Positions 24,801 through 37,370 of a DNA stretch of 64,000 bases are shown piece by piece; position 1 is the first letter of the stretch; each line of letters begins with the position of its first letter. Position numbers and translations under genes: made by a program. The notes under the pieces are model-generated. The model did no database searches. It had not been told where the DNA came from and saw nothing but the letters and a program-made list of their open reading frames with translations. Origin of the DNA: Isoetes taiwanensis (lineage: Eukaryota > Streptophyta > Lycopodiopsida > Isoetales > Isoetaceae); assembly GCA_021234155.1 (NCBI GenBank), contig JAJEKV010000039.1, positions 8,817,077-8,881,076 on the forward strand. The letters are read 5' to 3'.

Positions 24801-27800
24801 ATGCCACCCTGCATTAATATAACTTACTGGCATGGCATAAAAACATTTTTTTTACTTAGGTATAATATTAAAAATAATTGCCATGGCAGTCCTTCATATG
24901 AGCGGACTTCAAAGATCGCAAGTAGTTTCACTCTACACATAACAATGGTTATATGTCCCAAAATTCTTTCTTTGAAACTAATCACCTTCTTCGTAGAAAT
25001 GTTACGGATTAAGTTGTTGATTATCCTCCATTATTAGATTGATTTTAATTAACTAGTTTTCTCTCCCCTTTCCATTTTGCAATATATTTATGTGTATTAT
25101 ATGTGACAAGTGTGACGCGTTAGTACCATATCATCTAAACTCTTGTGTATTTGCAGCAAACATTGGAAGATTTTAAGGAAGAAATCAGCATTGAATCATA
25201 CGTGGTAAATATTTAAAAGACATAATGTTTTATTTTTACTCTACAAGCTATAATCATACACGTTCACAAGATGAGAAAAACTTGGGTACCCTGTTTGGCT
25301 CTTCTGATAGTTTCTAACTTGATCTTTGCTCGGCACAACCTCTGGCGTGCTTTTTTGCTAGTTTTTTTTTTTTTATATATGAATTTGAATAATAGGAGGC
25401 CACCTTGAATTTGAATAATAGGAGGCCACCTTGACATACGGATGTTTCCCTTATCTTTATGCTGAATTATATTAAAATCATGCCCCCAATAGTCCTTGTT
25501 AGCAACTGATTGTTCGAGACATATATCCTATACAAACATGAGGCACATGTCTAGACCACTACTTTGACATTCTCATCCTAGTTGTCCTTGCTTCCTAAAT
25601 TGCTCTGACCTCTATTTCGAGTTAACCAAGTGGCAGAATATTTATGCTTTTTCCAAAATAGCTAAAATAGTCTATTTCCCTTATTTCAGTATTCAAGAAT
25701 TCCTAAAATGCCAATTTCACTAACCAATAAACAAAAATAGATCTTGTATTGACGATTAGGGTTCGTGACCTAATCCGAACATCGTGAGCTCCATCTACAT
25801 ATGGATTAGGGTTGCTCTCCTCTTGCCAAGATAATGGGTTCTGCCGCTAACTTCAAACCCACTGCCCCGAATGGAAATGCACCTCTGTCTTGCTTTTGGA
25901 TTCCGGTAATGGCCGCTGATATATCTTTTTTCCTTAAAAAGCTCAGTTCACAACTTCTGGAATGTATTCGACTTGCTAATTATAGTTCCAAGATATCTAT
26001 CCCTAGATTATTATTTCATATCACAGATTTCAGATTTCCCTTTGATGCTTGCTTGATGCGTCGATCCAGTCTTGATCTATATATGGCAACAAAGAGAAAG
26101 ATGTTCCTGTTGTACCAGTGCTGCCCAATGTAAATCTAATTGGTTATGTTATTGCTGAAGATACTCAGGATAAAATCGATGGCAAGATTGCCAACATGAT
26201 GAATCAGGTTCTTGCAATCTCTAATATTTAATTGCCGCTTGTTTTTTCTTCACAAATTGCTCCTTCTATAGCATTTAATCCTTCTACAGAGTTTGGTTGT
26301 GCTTATTTCTATCTATTGATCCTCTATTTTAGTTCGTTTCCTCCTCTTTATAGTCCCAATTTCCTTTCTCTCCCCTCATGTCTTGCATCTGTCTCTTTTG
26401 ATCCGAGTGATCTTTTGTTTTCCTTGTGTACGCATATGTTTCCAGTTAGATTTGGCTATAGTTTCCTAAGTTCTTCCCTCTATGTAGCAATCTATTTTTG
26501 AACTATAAACCTCTTTGATTTTCTTTAGCTTGTTAGATACTCTGTGACACTATGTCAAGCCTACCAGGTTGATATAGACTAATGTAGTTTTTCCTTTTTC
26601 TTGAATCTGCTACATCTTATCTTATGGCTGCATTATGTTAGCTAAAACTTTCCATAATATCTTCTAGACCTGCTTATGCCATGCTTATGCTGAGTCTTTC
26701 TCCTTAACTTAGATCAATACTTCGGACCTAACCAAACAAGAAATGTTATGAAATATTGCTGGATCAATAGTTTCTGAACTGTTGCACTATGGTTTGGCTT
26801 GGCCATTCGCATTTTTAGAGGATGTATATGAGCTCGTTATGTATTTTGAGTTATTTTACAACCCAAATAGTCTCTTCTATAACCTAGTAGATATCGTTTT
26901 TTTATCATTATGGTAATCTGCTTATAGAATCTGCTCATACCAGGTCGAATTAGACTAATGCATTATTCCTTTTTTCCTGGTTCTGCTACAGCTTATAGCT
27001 TATAGCTGCGTTATGATAGCTACTTCAGCTTTCCATAATCTTACAGATCTGCTTAAGCTATGCTTATGCTGAGTCTTTCTCCTCAATGTAGATCAGTACT
27101 TCGGATAAACTAATCTTAAAGTTTTTGCAGCTTTCTCTTTCTTAACTCTAAGGAATTATTCTTATTGTGCTCCTAGCCTAGTTATACTTAGTGGAGAAGC
27201 GGATATTACCCAGAAGTCAGAAAACATCTGAATCAACGTCTCAAGCGAATCATTAGGGCAGTAAATGCACTTATTTTGCAGTAAATCATTATTGTGTAGA
27301 TATTCCAGTTTCACACATATTTGTTGTTTATCAGTTCCCTCTTAATCTTTGCTATATTACATGTCTCCCTTAGGTTTATTCTCTGAACTACCTCTATTTT
27401 TGCTGCTTTTAATTTCAAAATTCATTTTCTTAACTACTTGGCCTTATTATTTTATTTATATGTGTTTGTTTTATGGTGAAGGGCGTTAAGCCCGATGAGT
27501 TCATTGCTTACATGTTTGTGGCTTATGCATTTACCCTTCTCAGGCTAACTTGCATTTGGTTCCACTGCAGGTAACCGGACTCTTCCCTCCATTTGGTGCT
27601 TTGAAGTACAAGGTTGTGCAAGATTATTGCTCAAGCATACATTCCAGTTCATGGTGATATCCAAAAGCTCTAAAGACTTGTTTTTGATTTGTGGAAAAAA
27701 TGATTTGACAACAACTTTTATGCTGGGTTATTAGTTCGTCCATTTTTCTAGGATCTTATGACTTCAAATATCTTCCAAGTTTTGCCATTTTCAATATGCA

Positions 27801-28233
27801 TGTCTGTACCAGGCTTTTAGTATATGTATTGTGTGGTTATACATTCTATCTGCTGAAATTAAGACACTTATTTCTATCAGAGATTTGTTATATTTTGCTT
27901 GTATCATCAGATATGTAAAATATGACATGATGTCTTAAAATTCCGCTTGTAGCCTTTAGGCATATATTTCCAACTTGGGGTTGTTATATGACATAAGATC
28001 CTACTGTCTTAAGTTTCTGCTTGCATAGTGTATTTAATTTAAGCTTGCACATTGTTTGTTATTGTATAATCTTAAAGATCCAGATCATTCTTTTTGTCGT
28101 GCTTATCCTTATCAGGGCCTAGAATTAGATTGCACCTGTCTATTTCTAGGATTGCAATTGAAGGTCCTTATTTTTCCAAATGGAACTATAAGGCCTAAAG
28201 TCTGTTGTTTCTTATGGTCTTAACAGGCGTAAA

Positions 28234-28236
<3 letters not shown>
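21830..28236. other. long spacer with scattered exon-like segments
   Basis: No complete gene found. Segments that read as short exons on the plus strand: 25157-25204 (QTLEDFKEEISIESYV between TTTGCAG and GTAAAT), 26097-26207 (37 codons, KDVPVVPVLPNVNLIGYV..., ending CAG|GTTCTT) and 27571-27612 (VTGLFPPFGALKYK, after TCCACTGCAG). They may be exons of a host gene with long introns or relics of one; I do not recognise the protein. A 27-bp tandem duplication (GAATTTGAATAATAGGAGGC) is at about 25380-25433. Confidence 0.3.
23573..23652. repeat. (ATTCT)n pentanucleotide array
   Basis: About 80 bp of ATTCT units, preceded by a short (TTTC)n run at 23511-23534. The same pentamer in reverse complement forms the array at 31425. 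Confidence 0.95.
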
Positions 28237-28282
<46 letters not shown>

Positions 28283-28890
28283 ACGAAAGCCAAAAAGTTT
28301 ATTAATCAGATATAAAAAGTATAAAATTTACATGTCTCATCTAATTGTGTAAGCATAAAAATATACCACATGAGCACGAGCTTGAAGCACAATGTACTTA
28401 CTCCAGAATATGAGACTAACGATAAGAATCAATTTGAAGATATTAAATCCAAACACGTTTCGCCATATCTGACTCAACAGAGAAACATTTGTAAGCCGTC
28501 AGTATCTTTTTTTGGGCCACCGTAATAACACCGCGTGCAGATGAATAAATGGCCTGAAAAATGTGGCGTCTGCGACGTTCCCATATCGACTACAGGAGCC
28601 AATCAGAACCAAGATGAAATGCCTTTTGTTTAGCCGAGGGCCATGCATTGGGATAGGATGCCAAGAAGATGATCGGCAGTCCAATGCACTGCTAAACAAA
28701 CCTTGTAGCCAGGACCACGCCGCCTGAACCTCTGGACAATAAAAAAGACAGTGCTCAAGAGCCTCAACGTCTGAAAGGTAGAGCGGGCATATTGCAGATA
28801 TGCGAGGATCATAACGATGTCAGAAGGCATTAACACGCAGGCATTTGTGGACAAAATATCTTGTCTATATTCTTGACTTCCCCATAGATT
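28237..28890 (-). mobile_element. 5'-truncated LINE 3' end with long A tail
   Basis: A 41-bp T run on the plus strand (28237-28277) is the poly(A) tail of a minus-strand insertion; AATAAA lies a short distance upstream in its sense. The coding remnant ends near 28499 and shows the zinc-binding domain at the C-terminus of plant LINE RTs: CPLYLSDVEALEHCLFYC, i.e. C-P-L...E...H...C, then W. One in-frame TGA interrupts it near 28825. The long unbroken tail suggests a fairly recent insertion. Confidence 0.8.
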
Positions 28891-28924
28891 TGATACAAAT
28901 AAACGCTATGGATAAGGATATCTA

Positions 28925-30834
28925 ACTTGAGAGTTTGGGTAACAAATATCAGGATGTGTTCCCAAATGAACTTCCAGACAGAGTACCATTACGAAAAATC
29001 TCTTATGACATTGAATTGAAGCTGGGAACTAAGCCAGTGGCCAGGGTGCCAGTATATAGACTTAGTCCCTTGGAGCAAGAAGAAGCTAAAAAACAAATTA
29101 AAGAATTGCCCCAAAGGGTTTCATAAGGCCAAGCAAGTCACAATTTGGAGCGCCTGTAATGCTTGTTAAGAAAAAGGACGGAAATATGCATATGTGTATT
29201 GACTATAGGGCCTTGAATAAAGCTACGACTAAGAATTTTATCCAATGCCTAGGATTGATGATATCGATTAGTACTTAGTAGGAGTAGAATATTTCATCGA
29301 TCTAAGAAGTGGATATTACCAAATTAGCGTTCGGGAAGGGGATGAATTAAAAATGGGTTTTCAAACCAACCAAGAGCATCTTGAGTTTACAGTAATTCCC
29401 TTTGTGTTGACTAATTCCCGAGCCACCTCTATGCGGCTAATGAACAATTCAGGGGTATTTGGATTAAGTTTATCCAGATATTTTTGGATGATACTTTAAT
29501 CTACTCAGGGAGTAAAGAAGAACACTTGGAACACTTGGAAAAAGTACAGTTATTGCTCTGGGAGTGCAAACTTTTTGCCAGACTCTTCAATTGTAAGTTT
29601 CTAATGCAACAAGTGGCCTATCTTGGACACATAGTCTCAGAAATGAGACTGGGCGCAGATCCAGATAAAATACGAGCTATAAGATAACGTCCACAACTAG
29701 TAGATGTGCCAGATGTGAGATGCTTTTTAGGCTAAGCCACTTATTATAGAAAATTTGTTCCAAAAGTTTCAAAGATAGCAGCACCCCTTACTGATCTGAC
29801 AAAAAAGGAACAAGACCTTTGACTTCTTTTTTTTTTCGTTTGGGGTTTTGGGGGGGGGGGGGAGGGAGGGCTGAGGGAAAACAAAAGAAAGTCTTTGAAT
29901 GTAATAAGGTGTTACTCTCAAGTGAACCAATCCTAAAAATTATGGATTTAGGGTAAAAGCATGTTAGGGTGTACCACTTTTGGAACCTGCAAAAGTACAT
30001 ACACTAGGTACTTCAGAACTGGGTACTTTCTCATTTTTATTTTCATTAAAACTAGTACAAAGGTCCAAAATAAAAGTCAAGGACGCATTAATATTCAAAG
30101 TTAAGATAAAGATAATGCTATCGGAGACCAAAATATATATAAAAGTTCTAAAATGTAACTTTTATTGAGATATTACACGGGTACCCAGTACCCAGTCCTG
30201 GGTACCTTTTTAGGTACTTTTTTGGTCACTAAATAATACTTTTTAAGGGACACCCTAACATGCTTTTACTCTTAGATTTGCCCTTCGAAGTTTACACCGA
30301 CGCGTGAGAACAAGCTCTGAGAGCAATCATGATGCAACATGGGCATGTTGTGGCTTATAAGAGGCGCAAGTTAAATTCAGTAAAAAACAAATATGCCACT
30401 TATGAACAAGAACTGCTGGCTATAGTTCATGCCTTAAAAACTTGGCGGCATTACTTGAGGTCGCGACACTGCCCCTAGCCATTAGATCTGCGGTAACTCG
30501 TGAGCGATTCTAGACACTCATATTCGGAAGCTGCGCAATAGGAATATTGCAGAGTACTTGATCTTAAGGCGAGGTCAACAATTCTCCAAGGCCACATGAG
30601 AGAGTGAAGAGTACATATAACGAAATCCTCAACTGACCCAACACCCATGGAGGCCAGGGAGGATTAATGGAGCCAACGTGAGGTCAGTTAACCATGGCCA
30701 CAAGGTGATCCCGGGAATGGTTTGCCAAAGGACTAGATGATGAAGCCATTGTCACTGGATGACCCAGGGAATGGTTTTCAAAATACGCATACTCTTATAA
30801 TCCTTGGATACCAAGAATTTAAAAAGGGGAGGTA
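28925..30834 (+). pseudogene. broken Ty3/gypsy pol (RT and RNase H)
   Basis: 28935-29126 reads as the start of a gypsy RT (Q-D-V-F-P-N-E-L-P-D-R, P-V-Y-R-L-S-P-L-E-Q-E-E). After a frameshift comes [21 protein letters not shown], then RIDDI, FIDLRSGYYQI, and in 29484-29687 the C-terminal DDTLIYS and AYLGHIVSE motifs. The YLDD box region is frameshifted. RNase H remnants (VYTDA, YATYEQELLAIVHALKTWR) lie at 30290-30475. The two parts are separated by a G-rich stretch and a MITE. No integrase was found before the 3' LTR, so the element is internally deleted as well as frameshifted. Confidence 0.85.
29951..30271 (+). mobile_element. 321-bp MITE, copy 1
   Basis: Ends GGGTAAAAGCATGTTAGGGT and, inverted, ACCCTAACATGCTTTTACTC. 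It is flanked by TTA on both sides, which fits a PIF/Harbinger-type 3-bp duplication. The interior carries GGTACCCAGTACCCAG-like short inverted words. It is inserted between the RT and RNase H parts of the gypsy remnant. A second copy of the same length is at 46670-46990 in the opposite orientation. Confidence 0.85.
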
Positions 30835-31216
30835 TGTTACAACTTTTAAATAGGGGCTAAAACATAAAAACCCAACCTAAGATTATTTATTGCCTTATTA
30901 ATGGTGACATGGCGCCACCCAATTGGGTGGACCTTTTGACGCCATCAAAAGTTTCATTTAGCATAGGGGGCAGAAACCAGATGGCCCATCAATTTGACTG
31001 ATTCCAGTGGGATCTGAAGCAGCCCCAAATGGGTCGAAACTGCATTGCAGCCGTTGGGCTCCGAAAAGAACCGATCAATTGGGGATTTAGAGCCCTATTT
31101 CAGAACCAGAGAGCCCCAAGCAAAGGGACAACTTTTCTTGGCAGGAGCTTTTGAATTCCTCTGAGACATTCTACCTTAATTCATAGGCATCATTCCGAGT
31201 CAGGGACTCTGTAACA
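30835..31216 (+). repeat. 3' LTR of the gypsy element
   Basis: Begins TGTTACAAC right after a polypurine tract (AAAAAGGGGAGGTA, 30821-30834) and ends CTCTGTAACA, giving a 7-bp terminal inverted repeat TGTTACA/TGTAACA. 382 bp. No matching 5' LTR was found in the window upstream of the RT remnant. Confidence 0.75.
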
Positions 31217-32536
31217 CTGTGGGGGAATCAGGGATTCCGAGAGTAGAGGCGGTAGGTGTGGTTTGATGCAGTTTGTTATTCTGTTGCTCCATTTCAGATT
31301 ACTGCTCACAATGCTACTGCTATGAACAAGTTAATTAAGCAATATCTAGATTGGCAGGATGGGAAGCCGATTGGGTATATGTTTATTTGCAATGTTTTGA
31401 AGGTTACAAAATTACATTGTTTTAAGAATAGAATAGAATAGAATAGAATAGAATAGAATAGAATAGAATAGAATAGAATAGAATAGAATAGAATAGAATA
31501 GAATAGAATAGAATAGAATAGAATAGAATAGAATAGAATAGAATAGAATGGTAGGTTACTATCTTAAGGATTTGGAAAATTGCATCGTAAATATGCTATG
31601 CTTACCATAACATTACTAATAAACATATTCTAGAGGGGAAACGGCTTTATGTTATGTATGGCGCTGAGCACCTAAAGCAAAACATTATTCTTGATTATTA
31701 GTGCTTGATTTCGAGAGCAATCCACTTCAGGAATTATCGGATACGTGGTAGCTTAAATCCTGGGTTAATTTACACTCTCACAACTGATTAGGATGGGAGC
31801 TTTTCCTTCTCCTCTATTTGGGTTATCTCTAGCAATTTTGCTTATATCCAAAAGAACCATGTCCATGCTGCATAACAAGTTGCTTATAATCCACACGCTG
31901 CTTCTGCTAAGGATGCAACTCATCAAGCCAATGTGAGAATCCTGCTGACATCCTTGGGCCAAAAGACCCGCTACGTATGGGCACGGGTTTCATACCATTT
32001 AATCTTGATAACTTTACACTTGTATGGGCTAATTTTATTTGAAGTAGTGTTGTTGTAAAATGTGGTGGCGAAGTGAATTATTGTTGAGAAGTATATTGTT
32101 TATTTGTGTCAGTGAACTCTTGTTGGTAATGTTATTTCATTAAATGTGGTAGAATAGAATGGATGGAAAGGCTAGAACTTACAGGTTGCAAAACTTAGAA
32201 TGCTGGAGGCCTTCAGAATTGCATAGAAAGATACCAGGTATGATTTCAATTTTTTGGCTATGTGGAAATGCTTGGGTTCGACTCCCAATGAGCCATTTGC
32301 TTGTTTGATTGTTTAGGGAGTAGAGATATTCATTAGCGTTAACCATTATGTATTCATTGAATAGGCTTTTTTTAGGCATATTATTATACTATTGGTATTC
32401 CAGTTTTTGGATTTTTATCATAGAGGCTAGGATTTAGCATCATGTGAAATATTTTGGGTTGGTCCTGGTCCGAAGGATCAAGATTTTTCCATAATGTGGG
32501 ATATTCTTTAAGAGCATCCTAAATTATGATCCTCAT
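31217..32536. other. spacer with one exon-like segment
   Basis: 31298-31379 follows a good acceptor (CTCCATTTCAG) and reads ITAHNATAMNKLIKQYLDWQ and eight more codons. It might belong with the exon-like pieces at 25-27.6 kb, but the gypsy and LINE insertions lie between them. Otherwise nothing recognisable apart from the (AGAAT)n array. Confidence 0.3.
31425..31549. repeat. (AGAAT)n pentanucleotide array
   Basis: About 125 bp of perfect GAATA/AGAAT units, the reverse complement of the array at 23573. Confidence 0.95.
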
Positions 32537-32935
32537 GGCTATAATTGCCTATGATCTGTTATCATATATGTTATGAGCCCCATGTATCGCACATTGTACT
32601 TCATATTTCTATGTATTCTAAATGAAATGTGCCCCAGACAACCTCGATCGTTTGGATCCCTCCATCCTATGGCTCAGATCATTTGTTAGGGCCTCTGGGC
32701 GCCTCTCGTTCTGATTATGGTGATTTATGATTGGGGGTGCCTATGATTTTGAAATATTATACAGGTTCGCCCAAGGTTTTGGAATATGAAATATGGGGGC
32801 TCGTCCTTATATGGATTCGCCTAAGGTTTTAGAATATGAAATGTGGAGACTCGAACCCCCTACCAAAATATTCTAATATCCTAATAATGCTTTAACCAAT
32901 GCAACCAGTGAGCTAAGTTGCTTATTTATTTATTT
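32537..32935 (+). repeat. duplicated block a, copy 1
   Basis: GGCTATAATTGCCTATGATC through GAGCTAAGTTGCTTATTT matches 34568-34976 with few differences. The second copy carries an extra repeat of ATGGGGGCTCGTCCTTATAT. Non-coding. Confidence 0.8.
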
Positions 32936-33128
32936 TTATATATCTATAATAACCTATTCAATTGTGTTAGGGGTATGGTCAATGGTCTCTGGAGTGTGAT
33001 TTATGCATCTATATCAAATCCCCCTGGAACCCCCTATGATTGTGCTAGATATTCATACCTTAAGATATTTCAAGTCCTAGTCTTTAAATTATAGTCTATT
33101 TAAACACAATGGGCACTATCAGGTATGC

Positions 33129-34560
33129 CAATCATTCCTATTTGGTGCTTTACTAGCTAAAAGTCATTGTGGATATGGTTGACTTTGTGTTTCAAGCTTT
33201 AGACGTGTGATCTTTGTTCATGCATCATTCACTGCGTTTCATGGAAAGGTACTCTCTATAGTAGGTAAGTCCCTGGCCTAATTTCAGACACACTTATCTC
33301 GAGTGTGGGGTTAGGTTATATTACTTAGCACATGGGAGGACTTTGAGAGTGTTCAAAAAGCTTTCCATTGTAACAACATATGAGAAAAAAACTTGATATA
33401 TTTAGGGGTCCAAACCACACACACTTTTTTGGCTCCCTAGCTTTAATTAGGGCGCCAATGTGATGCGCTTGATTGAATCTGTGAATTTCTGGGAGGGAAT
33501 CACTGTCGAGCTAATCAAGTGATGGTGGCACCTATGTGGCATGGTTTTTTGCATTTTTTCTTCCCTGATCATGTGTTCTGCACACCAGCAGATCCGACAT
33601 GCACACCGGAGCCAGTGCCTGAACCCACATGCTTCACGAGATAGCTCTGAGTAGTTCGAGCTAATCACAGCTGACAAAACTTTTCCCCATAATCATAACG
33701 TCTTGAGGCAATACACACACTTTATTATGGCTCGAGCTAATCACATGACATCACATAAATGCACAATAAAAACATGTGAAAACATCGTTGCATTAATTCT
33801 CTGTGAGTCCGAGTCTGCAAGCTCCTGCCATGTCATCATCCTATGACTAGCTTGAGCTAGTCACGTGATTAGATAGCAAATCACAGTGATTAGTTGAAGC
33901 AATCGTGCCGCGCTATGGTTAAAACTGGGGAGCCAATATCAGCAGGGTCCAAACCATTGATATTAACACATGAGAAGATAAGGATCAGGGTACGAAATTG
34001 GGGGTTCGACCCTGAAAAATCTGGCCATTTTAAAAAATTTCCGATAACGAAATTTTTTTGGCATTTTCCAGGCTCTTTTTATAAAAAATTTTAAGAATTT
34101 TTTGGAAACCACACTATTAATGCTCCGTGAGTCTGCAAGCTCCTGCCATGTCATTATCCTATGACTAGCTCGAGCTAGTCACGTGATTAGATAACAAATC
34201 ACAGTGATTAGCTGAAGCTAATCATGCCGCGCTATGGTTAAAACAGGGGAGCCAATATCAGCAGGGTCCAAACCATTGATATTAACACACGAGAAGATAA
34301 GGATCAGGTTCGAAATTGGAGGGTTCGACCCTGAAAAATCTGGCCATTTTAAAAAATTTCCGATAACAAAACAAAATTCTGACATTTTTTCATGCTCTTT
34401 TTATAAATTTTTCTAAGGATTTTTGGGAAACCACACTATAAATTAGTGTATTTCCAGTAGCCTTATTAAGTAGGCATTTTTACTTGTAATGGTGATTTCT
34501 AATTTCAGACATGGATAAAGATCGATCAAACTTGAGCGAAAAGGTTTCCATGTTGGCCAG
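33129..34560 (+). repeat. duplicated block b, copy 1
   Basis: Starts TCATTCCTATTTGGTGCTTT and matches 36297-37370. Inside it, a ~300-bp unit beginning near CTGCAAGCTCCTGCCATG occurs twice in tandem (about 33815-34130 and 34131-34440). Each unit has a CTAGTCACGTGATTAG palindrome, with a G-box CACGTG core, and a GGTTCGACCC motif. The block ends with TTCTAATTTCAG followed by ACATGGATAAAGATCGATCA, which looks like an acceptor and exon start. Copy 2 lies just upstream of the TAPT1 gene. Confidence 0.75.
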
Positions 34561-34567
34561 ACATGTT

Positions 34568-34976
34568 GGCTATAATTGCCTATGATCTGTTATCATATAT
34601 GTTATGAGCCCCATGTATCGCACATTGTAATTCTAAATGAGATGCGCCCCAGACAACCTCGATCCTTGGATCCCTCCATCCTATGGCTCAGATCATATGT
34701 TAGGGCCTCTGGGCGCCTCTCGTTTCGATTACGGTGATTTATGATTGGGGGTGCCTATAATTTTGAAATATGAAAATCAGGTTCGCCCAAGTTTTGGAAT
34801 ATGAAATATGGGGGCTCGTCCTTATATATGGGGGCTCGTCCTTATATGGATTCGCCTAAGGTTTTAGAATATGAAATGTGGAGACTCGAACCCCCTACCA
34901 AAATATTCTAATATCCTAATAAGAATGCTTTAAACAATGCAACCAATGAGCTAAGTTGCTTATTTATTTATTTTTT
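34568..34976 (+). repeat. duplicated block a, copy 2
   Basis: Copy of 32537-32935, placed immediately after the end of block b copy 1. The pair shows that this part of the locus grew by local duplication. Non-coding. Confidence 0.75.
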
Positions 34977-36296
34977 TTATTTTTTTTTTATCTACACATA
35001 TATAATCTATTATGTCCGATAGGGACGCCCAAGTGGCAGCAAATTATACATTGTAACGTTAATGCATGTTTTTCCCGGATTTTTTTCAGTGAGAGAGAAA
35101 AATGAAAAATAGCTATGCATCGAGCAGTTTGCCTCGCTGCTCCGGCCATCTGTCACAAGTTTGTGGTAGATATGAATGGCGACGAACACCTGTGTGGATT
35201 ATGTGGTTGTATCGATTGCTTCCAAGACAATAAAAGAAATCAAAATATGTTACAAAACTGGCAAGTTTGGCTCCTTCTATCGCGTGTTTTGCAGAAGCAG
35301 CCTGGTGCCATAGCCACTTCTGGCACAGAAGCATAAGGTGCAGCGGTGACTCGGCCTGCGTGTAAAAAGCGGTGCTTGCTCTCTGTCCATTTTCCATAGC
35401 CTTAAATCCGGCGGCCAGGTATTAATGGGACTAATTGGACAGTGGGGATCAAACCAAAGGAAGGGCAGCGATCAAGCTAGGGCAACGATCAAGCAGCTTC
35501 ATCCTTGATCCTTTTTTTGCCATTAAAAATCTCTCAGGTATTTCTAGAATCTCTGTGATAGAATACCTTTTAATGTCAGTTGTTTTTGCTCTTAAATGGC
35601 GTGATTCTATCAATCTGGCTTAGTTCCGGCTGTTCTTTTTACTTGAAAGACGGCGATGGAGAAGAGGTTCTTGATGCGAAAATGCCATTGAAAACTTTTC
35701 CATACCCTACTTCTCTAGCGAGCATAAGCATTAGATATGCCAGAGCTTTTAAGTCCAGTTTGTCTATATTCAGGCACATCATGCATTTGAGGCACACCAT
35801 AGGTCCTTTTCTTCGATGTGATATTTTACTACCCTGAGAAATCAAATGCAAAGGTTTTATTTCATATTCTGCAATTGGTCCTTCCATCTTTGCGTTATCC
35901 AGCATATAGTATGACGTTCATTTGCAAGCCAAGATTGAAGTTCCATTGTTTGCAGATCATTTTAAATATGTCTTCTCTGCTCAAGTAATTTCTGAAAGTA
36001 GACAGAGATAATTCTGTTTCTAAGTTAGAGTTTATTCAATGTCATAAATACTCATATCGTCCAAGTGTTTGTTGTGCTATGGTTTGTTAGCATGTGCTGC
36101 ACTCAGTAGTGCTCCAGTGCTTTAGCTCATGTGTCCGCCCATGCTGAGGATGCACCTACTAGATCCTTATGGGAAAAGGAAGTAGAAGTGGCTTGATCTC
36201 ATGGCCTCTTCTCTCAGAATTTTAACTGATGTTTTAATGTCTGTGAAACAGACTAAAGCAGGCCTTCTCCATAAACATAATGCTAAGCAGTTGCAT
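34977..36296. other. non-coding spacer
   Basis: Short overlapping frames on both strands only. I see no gene, RNA or repeat that I can name. Confidence 0.35.
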
Positions 36297-37370
36297 AATC
36301 ATTCCTATTTGGTGCTTTACTAGCTAAAAGTCATTGTGGATATGATTGACTTTTGTGTTTCAAGCTTCAGATGTGTGATCTTTGTTCATGCATCATTCAT
36401 TGCATTTCATGGAAAGGTACTCTCTATAGTAAGTAAGTCCCTGGCCTAATTTCAGACACACTTATCTCGAGTGTGGGGTTAGGTTATATTACTTAGCACA
36501 TGATTGTAACAACATATGAGAAAAAAACTTGATATATTTAGGGGTCCAAACCACACACACTTTTTTGGCTCCCTAGCTTTAATCAGGGCGCCAATGTGAT
36601 GCGCTTGATCGAATCTGTGAATTTTTGGGAGGGAATCACTGTCGAGCTAATCAAGTGATGGTGGCGCCTATGTGGCATGGTTTTTTGCATTTTTGTCTTC
36701 CCTGATCCTGTGTTATGCACACCAGCAGATCCGGCATGCACACCTGAGCTAGCGCCTGAACCCACATGCTTCACGAGGTAGCTCTGAGTAGTTCGAGCTA
36801 ATCACAGCTGACAAAAACTTTTCCCCATAATCATAACCTCTTGAGGCAATACACACACTTTATTATGGCTCGAGCTGATCACATCACATAAATGCACAAT
36901 AAAAACATGTGAAAACATCGTTGCATTAATGCTCTGTGAGTCTGCAAGCTCCAGCCATGCCATCATCCTATGACTAACTCGAGCGAGTCACGTGATTAGA
37001 TAGCAAATCACAGCGACTAGCTGAAGCTAATCATGTCGCGCTATGGTTAAAACAGGGGAGCCAATATCAGCAGGGTCCAAACCATTGATATTAAGACACG
37101 AGAAGATAAGGATCAGGTTCGAAATTGGGGGGTTCGACCCCGAAAAATCTGGCCATTTTAAAAAATTTCTGATAACAAAACAAAATTCTGACATTTTTTC
37201 ATGCTCTTTTTATAAAATTTTCTAAGGATTTTTGGGAAACCACATTATAAATTAGTGTATTTCCAGTATAAGTAAGCATTTTTACTTGTAATGGTGATTT
37301 CTAATTTCAGACATGGATAAAGATCGATCAAACTTGAGCGAAAAGATTTCCATGTTGGCTAGACACGTCT
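36297..37370 (+). repeat. duplicated block b, copy 2 (upstream of TAPT1)
   Basis: Matches 33129-34560 but contains only one of the two ~300-bp tandem units. It ends about 310 bp before the TAPT1 start codon, so the proximal promoter of that gene borders, or partly derives from, this repeated DNA. Confidence 0.75.

Noticed and set aside
34131-34440. Pol III SINE in duplicated block b
   Set aside because: GGTTCGACCC recalls a B box, but no A box lies at the right distance and no tail is present.
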